A stretch of 64,000 nt of DNA from Furcasterigmium furcatum (lineage: Eukaryota; Ascomycota; Sordariomycetes; Glomerellales; Plectosphaerellaceae). Positions 56,394 through 64,000 of this stretch are shown piece by piece. A program made the translations under genes and the position numbers. The notes under the pieces were generated by a model. That model saw only the letters and a list, made by a program, of their open reading frames with translations. It had not been told where the DNA came from and did no database searches. Position 1 is the first letter of the stretch. Each line of letters opens with the position of its first letter. The DNA lies in the NCBI GenBank assembly GCA_001599815.1, contig BCIA01000001.1:2360934-2424933 (forward strand). Direction: 5' to 3'.

Positions 56394-58437
56394 TCAACTT
56401 TGCCTGCTTGCGGGAGATACCGCAAAGGGCGATCGCGGCGACGCGGATTGGGGATCCAGCTCTGTCCGTGGCTGCGCAGTTTCGGAGTGCAGCTCGAATG
56501 GCTGAGGAGCCGGCATCTCGACAGGGGGAGCCGCGGGGGGAGCCATGGGGGGAGCCATGGGTGCCGGCGTGCTCTCTTCGCTCGCGTTCTTCATCGGGAC
56601 GTTCTTCATCTGTTGTTGGTCGTGCTGGAAGTCGGCCGGCGACGACGCCCCGAACCTCTTTCTCTGTCTCCTTCGAAGGAACCACACGGCGAAGGCAATG
56701 ATTCCAACCGCCGCAATACCTCCAACGACGCCACCCGCGATGGCGCCTGCGTTTACTCCGTCGCCATCGTCGCCATCTCCATTGCCATCAACTGTCGATC
56801 CGCCACTTTGGTCGGAACTTGGGCTGTCTCCGCCAGAGTTGTTGTCGGATTCGTTGTTGTTTGCGCTGACAAAGAGGCGCTGCACGTCTTCAGAGTCCCA
56901 TTCGACGCTGTCAAGATTGCTACTCCGCGTCAGCCCCTGGCTCGGGTGTGTGTGTGTGTGTGTGTTTCCCAAACACCGCATGAGACTTACCCTTCCTCGT
57001 ACCAGCTTCTCACGCTCTCGGGAGACTCGTACGCGCGCGCATTGGCGTCGAAGCTGGTCTTCCACCGCTGGTCGGTCAGGTCGAAGATGCCCAGGCCCCG
57101 AGGGAACTTGTCCGCCGTCCGCCACAGGGCTGAATTTGTGCGAGAGAGGTCTGTACCACCGACGACCAGCATCTGGCGACGTCCAACGAGCGCGCAACCC
57201 ATCGCTGCCCTTGGATCGGTCCGGCTGTCAAGCTCCGTCCACTCAAAGGCTGGCAGGCTGAGCACGTGAACCCTGTCGTAGGTTCTTCTGCTTTCGTCAT
57301 GGCCGCCGAAAACAAAGCTGAAGCTGCGGTTAGCCAGGTACTTGTGGACAAAATGCCCGGCGGCCTGCCACTCACATCTCGAAAGTGCCGTTGCTGCTCT
57401 CCACGCCAACACTGCAGTGGAATACACGCTTTCCAGGCACCCCGCCAGTCGTCTTCTGCTTGTACCAGGTCCTCGTCACGGGGTCCATGAAATGAATCAT
57501 GTCCATGGGGAGATATTTCGAGTCGTCAGGGTTGCCAATCTCCCTGGCTTCGCCGCCCACGAGCACGATCAAACCGTTGGGGCCAAATGTCGGGACCCAA
57601 GTGGCCGTGGCGCCGTATATGGTCCCCTCGTCGGAGTAGGGCGCCTCCGTCTCGTTCTGCCAAGAGTGGTCTCCGGAGGTAAGGTTGAAGTGGAAGTAGC
57701 CTGGCACAGGACCCTCGGGGCGGTTTGTGCTGGCGTCGGTTGACTCGCCGCCGAAGTGGAATCCCAAGTCCCCCGTACTGACATAGGCGCCGGCTTGCGA
57801 TCGAACGAGGTTGGTGTAGGCATCGTCCTGCGAGCCGGACTCCCAGGAACCGCCACCCTCTCCGTCGGCAGTGAACTTCCAAAGACCAGAAGATTCGGCA
57901 TCTGGCCGATCACTCCTGGCCATGCTGTAGCCGCCCCAGATGTAGAAGGAGTCGGACGACTCGTCTGTGAAGAGGGACTGGAGGACGAGACCGGGCGCGT
58001 CCTTCGACAGCTGCCTCATCTCCACATCCCTCACCGCCCATGAGCTTGAGATATCGATGGACAGTGTCTGGTTTACTGACCCAGGCATAGATTAGTATGG
58101 GCCTTCGAACACCAACAACCTCACCTGCGATGGTTCGTCACATACCTGGCTTCTGAATTTCGGCTTCACCATCCACAAGCTGGGAAATATGGCCTCCGTC
58201 TATGTATACATAGTCGCCGATGACCGTCACTGTCCTTCTGTCAGTACCTCGGTAGCGCGCAGAACAGCTGACGTCTCTCGTAGCGACTAAGGGGCGGAAA
58301 TATCACGAACCTCTCGGACCATGTCTGACGAGGAAGTTGTCGACCGAAGGCGCGCTGCTGATGGTTTCTTGCGCCTGGGCTCCTGTCCACAATTGGCCGA
58401 AGGCCAGAGCCACCACAACACCGGTGTGTAGTGCCAT
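56394..58437 (-). CDS. Secreted/surface kelch-repeat protein with one transmembrane helix
   Basis: Exons are 58307-58437, 58146-~58237, 57376-58075, 56991-57323 and 56394-56919, ~593 residues. The signal peptide is MALHTGVVVALAFGQLWTGA. Kelch blades are marked by Gly pairs and aromatic residues: VIGDYVYIDGGH, DSFYIWGGYSMA, DLGFHFGGES, LIVLVGGEAREIG, SFVFGGHDES and MLVVGGTDLS, so a beta-propeller faces the lumen or cell exterior. After an acidic Asn/Ser/Gly linker comes the TM helix GAIAGGVVGGIAAVGIIAFA VWF with a stop-transfer RRRQRKR, then a Met/Pro-rich cytosolic tail. This layout is common in filamentous fungi, where such proteins are suspected sensors or cell-wall-linked receptors; the ligand is unknown. 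The first junction has two acceptors 3 nt apart. The fourth intron contains a (GT)10 tract. Confidence 0.82.
56946..56965. repeat. (GT)10 microsatellite in a kelch-gene intron
   Basis: Ten uninterrupted GT units on the plus strand (CA on the coding strand) within the intron at 56920-56990, between the donor and the CTGAC branch site. Confidence 0.8.
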
Positions 58438-59830
58438 TGTGTCAACTCTCAACGCGCTGTCCGCTTCGAAGGGTCTACGATCGGCCGGTATGTTCAACTG
58501 AAGAACGACAGGCAGAAAATGGAGATCAGGACGAGATTCAACAATCCAGCCATAGATGCGAGAAGAGCGAGGAGTCAAAGAGGTGCTTGGACCTGAACCT
58601 GATCCGAGGAGAGCAGGAAGGGGAATCCTTGTTCATGGACCGACCCCAACCCGGAGCGCATTCAGTCTGGGAATATGCTACCATGAGGCACAGCAACCCC
58701 CCTGGAGGCCAATCGTGGTAGATTAAATCTTGGCCAACGGGGGTGACGATCAGACTTCAACCGAGGGTGCCAAGGTGTGGACGGTAGGTTGCTACCACAC
58801 GATGCCCGCTCTTCCGCCATGGCGAAGATAGGATTGCATCCTCCATGCCTCCCCTCGCCGGGCCTTTCACAGCAAGCGCGCGGCTGATCGCCGGGGAGGC
58901 TGCCTCATCTGTGCAACAGCTCCGGCCAGTGACGGCGTCGTGCATGGCCCCAATGCCGAAGATTCTTGGCCAGGCCGTGGTGGTTGATACGACTGTCCAG
59001 TCTAGGATGTCGTCATATTGCGCCCGAACCGCTGCGACTATCCGCGTTTAATGTCTTGGCTCACCACTCGGGCGGTCGACCCCTGATATTGTGCGACGCA
59101 CAGCATCCCCCCATCCCCCCATCCCCCCATCCCCCTCGGCAACTCGGCTCGTGCGAATGAGAATCTGTGAAGTTTCAGCAACTTAACATTTCCATGGCCA
59201 AGACCTTGGGGCTCATGGCCGGGGCCGGGGGCTGTGAACAGGGCTGATGTTCACACGCGATGAGCCCCCCCCCCAGACCCCGGTAAGCTTTAGCCGTTGA
59301 GATTCTTCCAGCTCGGAATCAAACCCATTGCTGGGGACAGCTGTAAAGATCAGGCGATCTTTCGAAGCTAGAACGTCTTCCAAGACGCCGGCGCATCCAG
59401 CGACATACATAGCGGGGACTGGTCTCTGAGCAGTCAACAGTTATGTACGGCCTACGGCATCAAGTAATAAGAATGCCGTATTTAGACACGAGAAGGCCCG
59501 GACGCCCACTGCCCGCCGGCCCGCCCAAAGGACATTCTTCTGAAATTACAAGAACAGCCTTGAGGAGCCCCCATGCCCCTGGCTCGTCTCCAAGCTAAGC
59601 TTTTGCCGAGGACTCACTCATCCTTACAGCTGTCTATGATCTCCGGATCTGTCCCAATCGTTGCCGCCGGAGGACCCGAAGATATGACGATCTGTTTTCG
59701 GCAGGCTGGGCTCGCCTCCCAAGCTCCCACCCGTCTGATGTGGCGCGCACCCGGAATGAGACGACATGTGTTGCTTTAGGTGCTGCAACTCCATCGAGTA
59801 AATCGTATCCATGCAATTGCTCCCTGCGTC
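58438..59830. other. Intergenic upstream of the kelch gene
   Basis: 1.4 kb between the kelch gene start and the 3' end of the UstYa-type gene, both on the minus strand. No gene is recognised. It contains the C-run tandem repeat at 59105-59135 and a further C11 run near 59266. Confidence 0.55.
59105..59135. repeat. ATCCCCCC tandem repeat, four units (G-quadruplex-prone on minus strand)
   Basis: Three full ATCCCCCC units and one ATCCCCC. The minus strand has four runs of five or six G separated by AT, which fits the standard G-quadruplex pattern. Confidence 0.75.
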
Positions 59831-61021
59831 TCATGAGGACTGTCCCGGCACTTCGTCTGGAGTGAAGTCCTCAACCCTGCCCCCAACCACACGGTGGTAA
59901 TGTGATATCCCTGGCACCCTGCGTAGAGTTGTTGTCAGTCCGATATACTATACGTCTTCATTAGGGGCCGGGTATACCTCTTCTGGAAAGCCCATTCGCG
60001 GATCGCCTCGAAGTTCCTGCACGTGTGTGGTATTCCGATCCTGGGCACAAGCTTGGGGTGGTCCTTTTCTGCTGACCACCGATACCATTGTGGCTCGATG
60101 TCTGCGGTACAAACCAGACGCTGTCTCATGATTTCGATGCAGTGACCTCGAGGGCAATGTCAGACAGGTCTCCTTCAGCTGGCGGCCGACGTACCGATGT
60201 GCTTCCAACTCATCTCATCGAGCTTTCCGTTCGGAAATTGATGCGTCGAGTTGTATCTCTCCGGGAAATATCCCATGCGGATAATGTTCTAGGATCGCTA
60301 CATCAACCACCGTCGATCCTAGATGTAATACCATGGACAACTCACCAGACAGTGAAGCTGATGGAAAACATCCAGCGTGCCGAGATAATGGTCTTCGAGT
60401 CCAGCGACCGGTACTCGCTCCACGTCACCTGGAAGTTGCAGATCGCCGATATCCTCGGGAGAAAATGCGAGGTCCGTTCCCTCTATTGGCGGTAAAGTTC
60501 ATCTTAGTCGAGGACTTCTAGCAAGCCACATGGATCAGCGTACCGTTATACATGTCCTGCCAGAGTGCATCCAGCCTGTCGTTTGGCCAGCCCTGGTATG
60601 AGCTGGTGTCGTCCCCGATGGCTGCTTTGAATCTCCGTCTCTCGTACTTGACCAGATGAGCGGCCGGTGCTGCTCTGATTAGCCGGGCCGCAACCCTTGG
60701 GCTGATGAAGGCTGAAATCCTTCAACAGGAACAGAAAGCGGAAAGATTAAGGCTGGGGGACAGTGGCTTACATGGACCTGTACTGGGATCCCTTGGTGCC
60801 TTGCTGATCACAACCCAAGCCGACAGGAGAAGAGCCGCGAAGATGACATTGAGGCCAAGGGAAGCGATCAGAAGACCTCGATAATGCCGTCGGGATTGTG
60901 GCCGAAGGCTGTGATCCCCTTCGCTGGATTTCGAGGGCGACAAGAAAGGTTGCGCTTCATCGATGCTGCCATCTGCAAGCTTCGTGAACTTGTCACCGAC
61001 AGCTAACATTGGCGCCGCCAT
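59831..61021 (-). CDS. UstYa-family (DUF3328) oxidase-like protein, probable RiPP-modifying enzyme
   Basis: Exons are 60772-61021, 60544-60672, 60346-60482, 60195-60288, 59978-60146 and 59831-59918 (867 nt, 288 residues). If the last intron (GTATAC..CGCAG) is not used, the fifth exon reads on to a stop at 59935 (273 residues). One TM helix near the N-terminus (LLIASLGLNVIFAALLLSAW, ~50-69) is followed by a lumenal domain with both family hallmarks: TLDVFHQLHCL (HxxHC, 167-171) and KHIGHCIEIMRQRLVCTADI (second HC motif, 205-206). QWYRWSAEKDHP and GIPHTCRNFEAIREWA match the conserved C-terminus. UstYa/UstYb proteins install oxidative side-chain crosslinks in ustiloxin- and asperipin-type peptides; relatives act in cyclochlorotine synthesis. 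The gene is divergent from the repeat precursor at 61817. The ATG at 61021 is preferred; no earlier ATG is in frame nearby. Confidence 0.88.
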
Positions 61022-61619
61022 TTTTTGGCTCACAACCGCCAGTGATGTTGACACTGTTGTATTGAAGCAAGCTCTAATCGGACGGACTCAGCGAACTCGC
61101 CCACAAACTATCGTCACCAGGCCTGAGGGGCACCTCCGGGAGTACACAGCTCATAACTGCCGGGCAGTGGGAAGTGTCCATCGCATATGCAAACGCCATG
61201 AGCATCCTGATGTCGTGATAGTCGCATTCTTAACTGCCGTTGGAGGCGCTGTCATCGCGGCCCGCTCCGAGTCCCACGAGGGCCACGAGAATCCTGCGGG
61301 GTTGTTCGTTTCAGGAAGGAGACGATAATTGAGGCTGGTGACGTTCGAACATATACCTGCCAAAAGGGGCTGATCAGCAGATCTTCATCGACACGCAATG
61401 CTTGGTCGTGGGACTTTCGTCACGAATCGCATACAGAACACAAAATGTAAACACGCGGATTGGACTGATCTTATGGGCCGAAACTGGGCCTTTTGCTGTC
61501 CGATACACAACGCAACCTTTCGTGACGATGGCAAAGATGGCATCAGAGAGTCGCCATCTGGTCGAAGTCAGCCGAGAAGTGGTGAGAATCTATAGACGTG
61601 GGATGGTGGCACGGATGGA

Positions 61620-61625
61620 TATAAA
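61620..61625 (+). promoter_or_regulatory. TATA box of the RiPP precursor gene
   Basis: TATAAA in GGATATAAAGGGC, 192 bp upstream of the precursor ATG and about 100 bp upstream of the proposed leader intron. Confidence 0.6.
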
Positions 61626-61727
61626 GGGCAGGCGAGACGCTTCTGAAGTTTGAATATTTCGTGCATCTCCTCTGTAGGCAAGCAGAAGAAAGAGAAAAGC
61701 TTCAAAAACAAATCCTATACCAACCAT

Positions 61728-61791
61728 GTAAGTAAACACGGGGCCTTGGAGATCTTCTCGCCCCTTCAGAACCTCATATTTCTTCGCGCAG
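61728..61791 (+). other. Probable 5' UTR intron of the precursor gene
   Basis: The donor GTAAGT at 61728-61733 follows CCAACCAT, and the acceptor CGCAG ends at 61791 (64 nt). Splicing removes an ATG-TAA start-stop at 61726-61731 that would otherwise sit ahead of the real start at 61817. Confidence 0.6.
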
Positions 61792-61816
61792 CTTCCAACG
61801 ACATCCGGCTGCAAAT

Positions 61817-62146
61817 ATGAAGACGGCCGCTCTCCTCCTTGCCCTCTCCAGCCTGGCCATCGCAGCCCCGGCCACCGAAAAGACGAAGGACGTCCAACCC
61901 GGCGAGGATTTTTCGGCTGACGGCAACTTTTTTGTCGTCAACTGGAAGCGCGACGAGAAAGCCGACTCTGATGACCAGAACGCCGACTCGAACTTCTTCG
62001 TGGTCAACTGGAGACGCGATGCTCCAGCGCCTGAGGAGGAGGAGGACGCCACCGCCGATGGCAACTTCTTCGTTATCAACTGGAGAAAGAGGGAGGCTTG
62101 GCCTGTGACTCGAGATGCCGACGGCTCTTACAAGAATCTGGAGTGA
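61817..62146 (+). CDS. Kex2-processed repeat precursor, putative dikaritin-type RiPP precursor
   Basis: Single exon, 109 residues. Residues 1-17 form a signal peptide (MKTAALLLALSSLAIAA). The remainder is acidic spacer plus three near-identical units: ADGNFFVVNWKR (34-45), ADSNFFVVNWRR (56-67) and ADGNFFVINWRKR (80-92). Each ends at a dibasic site suited to Kex2 in the late Golgi. The residue pairs after these sites (DE, DA, EA) resemble dipeptidyl-aminopeptidase trimming spacers. This is the layout of UstA and other fungal KEP precursors, with a signal peptide, spacer-core-Kex2 repeats and conserved cores. The cores have two Phe, two Asn and a Trp but no Cys or Tyr, so this is not a Cys-containing alpha-pheromone type and differs from the Tyr-containing ustiloxin core. 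The UstYa-type gene next door supports crosslinking of the aromatic core. The product and activity are unknown. Confidence 0.8.
   Translation: MKTAALLLALSSLAIAAPATEKTKDVQPGEDFSADGNFFVVNWKRDEKADSDDQNADSNFFVVNWRRDAPAPEEEEDATADGNFFVINWRKREAWPVTRDADGSYKNLE
61916..62092 (+). repeat. Three tandem core/Kex2 units of the precursor
   Basis: Coding units at 61916-61951, 61982-62017 and 62054-62092, spaced 66 and 72 nt apart. NFFV(V/I)NW is conserved while the spacers between differ in sequence and length, so selection appears to act on the core. Confidence 0.85.
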
Positions 62147-62465
62147 TTATGCTCGACTTGGGATCTACTCAAGCTCAGGCTATGCTGGTGGGAAGTACAT
62201 GCTTCATATAGGGCTCCAGAGTCGCGCAGATAAGTGAGGCAGAAGAACACTTCATCACTTGGTTTTGAGATTGCTTTAAGGCTGGTACACAATGACCAAT
62301 GTCTATGCAACGCGGCATCATTGAATGAAAGAATGGTCAAATGTATTGTCACTGCTTGTTGGGTCCGTCCGCAGGCAAGCGCCAGAAGCGAACCCTAAGA
62401 GGTCCATGTTGCCTTGATGCCGAACTGAATGTAAGTGAACATGTGGTTCCATAGGTAGTCTCAGC
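62147..62465. other. Convergent intergenic region
   Basis: 319 bp, 3' flanks of the precursor and metallopeptidase genes. Nothing else is seen. Confidence 0.6.
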
Positions 62466-63675
62466 TTAGAGGCACTGAGAGTACCACTGGTTGGACACCA
62501 CGCATCTGAAAGGCGCGGCGCAAACAGTCGGTCCAGTGTAGCCCTGCCCACCACATTGTCCCCATTGAGGAACCGTGCCAGAGGGAGGGTTGCTGGTAGG
62601 AGTCGTGGGAGGCGAGGGGGTCTGAGTCGGCGTCGGGGGCGTGGTGCCTGAGCGCCAGCCACGGTTGCGGGACAGCTCGTACCACCAGTTGCGGAACATC
62701 CATCCGTCGAACTCGGTGATGACGCTGGAAGCGCCGGCTTTCATGATGAAACCGCCGACGCCGCTGGGGGTCCAGTCTGTACCGGTCAGTTACGTACCTA
62801 GTGTGGCCATGAGCAACTCGAAGGTGATGACATACCATAGAAGTCGTCAAGGCCGAAGGTGTGGCCGATTTCGTGGAGGTAGATGTGGATGTTTTCCTGG
62901 GTGACGGAGTTCATGAAGTACTCCCTGCCCATGCGAGAGCCCCAGTCGCCGCCGGCACCTCCTCCGAAGCCGTCGGTGAGCCACAGGGTCTGGTCGTACC
63001 GACGAGCAGCACCGCCGGGGCAGTTCGCATAGTTGCCGTTCTGGTTGAAGAAGCGGCCGCAGGCAGGGGCGCACTGGGGGATGCCCGCGGAGTCTGTGTT
63101 GGTGTAGACGTCGATTCCGGCGGTTGACCCCTGGAGGAGAGACCTGTCACGGACAGCCCAGCCGGTGACCCTAACGGGAATGTTCTGGTACGGGAAGCCG
63201 TCGTATCCGTAGAGCCAGGAGAACCATTTCTGGTACGACCTGTTGGCAGCGGCAGCAATCTGGGCGCGCTGCGCTTCGGTGACGGGGGCGCTGGACTCCC
63301 AGCGGACACAGATGTTCACGGATCTGTCGAGTAGTCAGCGTGTGATTCGGCCCGCGGCCTGGATACTCTTAGTTACCCGCCAGAGCTGGGAGCCATGAGC
63401 TGGTCCCATCCGTAGTTCCTGAAGCCGAAGAGACCGCTGGAATAAGTCGCGACGCAGTGGTCCCAAACTTGGCGCAGGGGGGAAACCAGGTTGCTGGGCG
63501 GGTTCCAGCCTGACTGGCGCTTGGTCGGCTTGTTGGAGGTGACATCGCGGCTCTCGTGGTCGGCGGAGACAGACTCCCAGACCGAAGCGTCACTGTCACC
63601 AGACGTGGAAAAGTCCAGGCCGTGGGCAACCCCGGAGAGGGCCAGGGCCACCGTTGGGATGACCGAGACACGCAT
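62466..63675 (-). CDS. Secreted zinc metallopeptidase-like protein with propeptide and C-terminal CBM1
   Basis: Exons are 63377-63675, 62836-63323 and 62466-62776 (1098 nt, 365 residues). Signal peptide 1-19 (MRVSVIPTVALALSGVAHG) is followed by an acidic pro-region ending NKPTKR (Kex2 site after Arg53). The catalytic-like region holds YLHEIGHTFGLDDF (HExxHxxG-L-D-D, 250-260), a probable zinc site, and six Cys between residues 74 and 201. A later GGFIMKAG (~270-277) could serve as a Met-turn. A Thr/Pro/Ser linker (308-330) leads to a full fungal CBM1: VPQWGQCGGQGYTGPTVCAA then CVVSNQWYSQCL, with four Cys and surface aromatics. CBM1 binds crystalline cellulose and is usually attached to glycoside hydrolases or LPMOs, so its fusion to a protease-like domain is unusual. 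The gene is convergent with the RiPP precursor. Confidence 0.85.
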
Positions 63676-64000
63676 GGCGGAGAAGAGTCAAGTAGGCAGT
63701 TGACGAGGCGCAGGTGACTGTGGATGGCCAGAAGGAGAGGCTTGCACACTCAACAAGGAGATTAGAACATCTTCAACGTGAAATGCTACTTCTTATATAC
63801 CTCATGAGTTGTTCGAAGCCGAGGGGCTCTCCCCCGCCGGAGGGAAACCCCCGTACGAACAATGGAACATTATTGATTAAGTCGAGATTAAAGTGCGACT
63901 TCAACAACTGGAGGGAAATCCACGTCGACAGCTCAGAGTGACAGGCGAGGCCGGGTTCGGAAGGCGACAAGTTCGCGTGGCCATTGCGGCGCAAGACGAT
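63676..64000. promoter_or_regulatory. Promoter region of the CBM1 metallopeptidase gene
   Basis: 325 bp to the window end; no other gene is seen. A TATATAAG box on the minus strand lies at 63792-63799, 117 bp upstream of the ATG. Confidence 0.55.
63792..63799 (-). promoter_or_regulatory. TATA box of the CBM1 metallopeptidase gene
   Basis: TATATAAG on the minus strand, 117 bp upstream of the start codon at 63675. Confidence 0.6.

Larger units (their letters stand above)
61022..61816. promoter_or_regulatory. Bidirectional promoter region of the putative RiPP gene pair
   Basis: 795 bp between the divergent UstYa-type and precursor start codons. It includes a TATA box for the precursor and its 5' UTR intron. 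Short ORFs inside (e.g. 61151-61363 minus, 70 codons) are not recognisable. Confidence 0.6.

Noticed and set aside
61817..62146. Alpha-factor-like mating pheromone precursor as an alternative identity
   Set aside because: Repeat-Kex2 layout is similar, but Sordariomycete pheromone cores have a Cys pair and Trp ends, and the neighbouring UstYa gene favours a dikaritin-type RiPP.
1..64000. tRNA, rRNA, CRISPR arrays and transposons
   Set aside because: The TTCGA/TTCAA-like sites I looked at lacked an A box and acceptor stem; no rRNA-like block, no regularly spaced direct repeats and no transposase, reverse transcriptase or terminal repeats were seen. A tRNAscan or repeat search was not possible here.

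Overview
This is nuclear DNA of a filamentous ascomycete (Pezizomycotina), most likely a Sordariomycete. The evidence is short introns of about 47-115 nt with GTRNGT donors, CTGAC/CTAAC branch sites and (C/T)AG acceptors, GC-rich codons, and gene content typical of plant-associated or lignocellulose-degrading moulds: an AA9 LPMO, a CBM1-tagged secreted protease, DUF7580 and AcuF-type C2H2 proteins, and UstYa-type DUF3328. There are no operons, rRNA or CRISPR arrays, and I saw no tRNA. Gene ends below come from splice junctions I assembled by eye; in nearly every case the exon lengths sum to a multiple of three.

Region 1-34 kb is mostly housekeeping: AP-3 delta (cut by the left edge), COQ10, a ubiquitin-like-domain coiled-coil protein, EMC2, an AA9 LPMO, a tRNA m3C methyltransferase (Trm140/METTL2 type), a Y_phosphatase3-type tyrosine phosphatase, an Old Yellow Enzyme, an Eis1-like eisosome protein, an Sfk1/FRAG1/DRAM membrane protein, the CDK7/Kin28 kinase, recyclin-1, an Irc20/SHPRH-type SNF2-RING protein and mitoribosomal mS41. 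Region 34-44 kb is gene-poor: about 5.8 kb without a recognisable gene, a bZIP-type regulator that seems to lack a zipper, then 3 kb more without a gene. Region 44-49 kb holds a divergent pair of lineage-specific genes, a DUF7580 protein and a coiled-coil protein with seven C2H2 fingers. Region 49-58.5 kb has an F-BAR/DEP/RhoGAP protein, a membrane dipeptidase, mitoribosomal uS13m (which has a three-base first coding exon) and a kelch/TM cell-surface protein.

The most interesting part is 59.8-63.7 kb. A UstYa-family (DUF3328) oxidase gene diverges from a small secreted precursor of 109 residues that carries three copies of the peptide NFFV(V/I)NW, each ended by a dibasic Kex2 site. This is the architecture of a dikaritin-type fungal RiPP, here with a Phe/Trp core that I do not recognise from described families. 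Next to it lies a secreted HExxH metallopeptidase with its own Kex2-type propeptide site and a C-terminal cellulose-binding module.

A recurring theme is an intron at or next to the start codon: AP-3 delta (AT|G), the ubiquitin-like protein (ATGTC|), uS13m (ATG|), and the 5' leader of the RiPP precursor.
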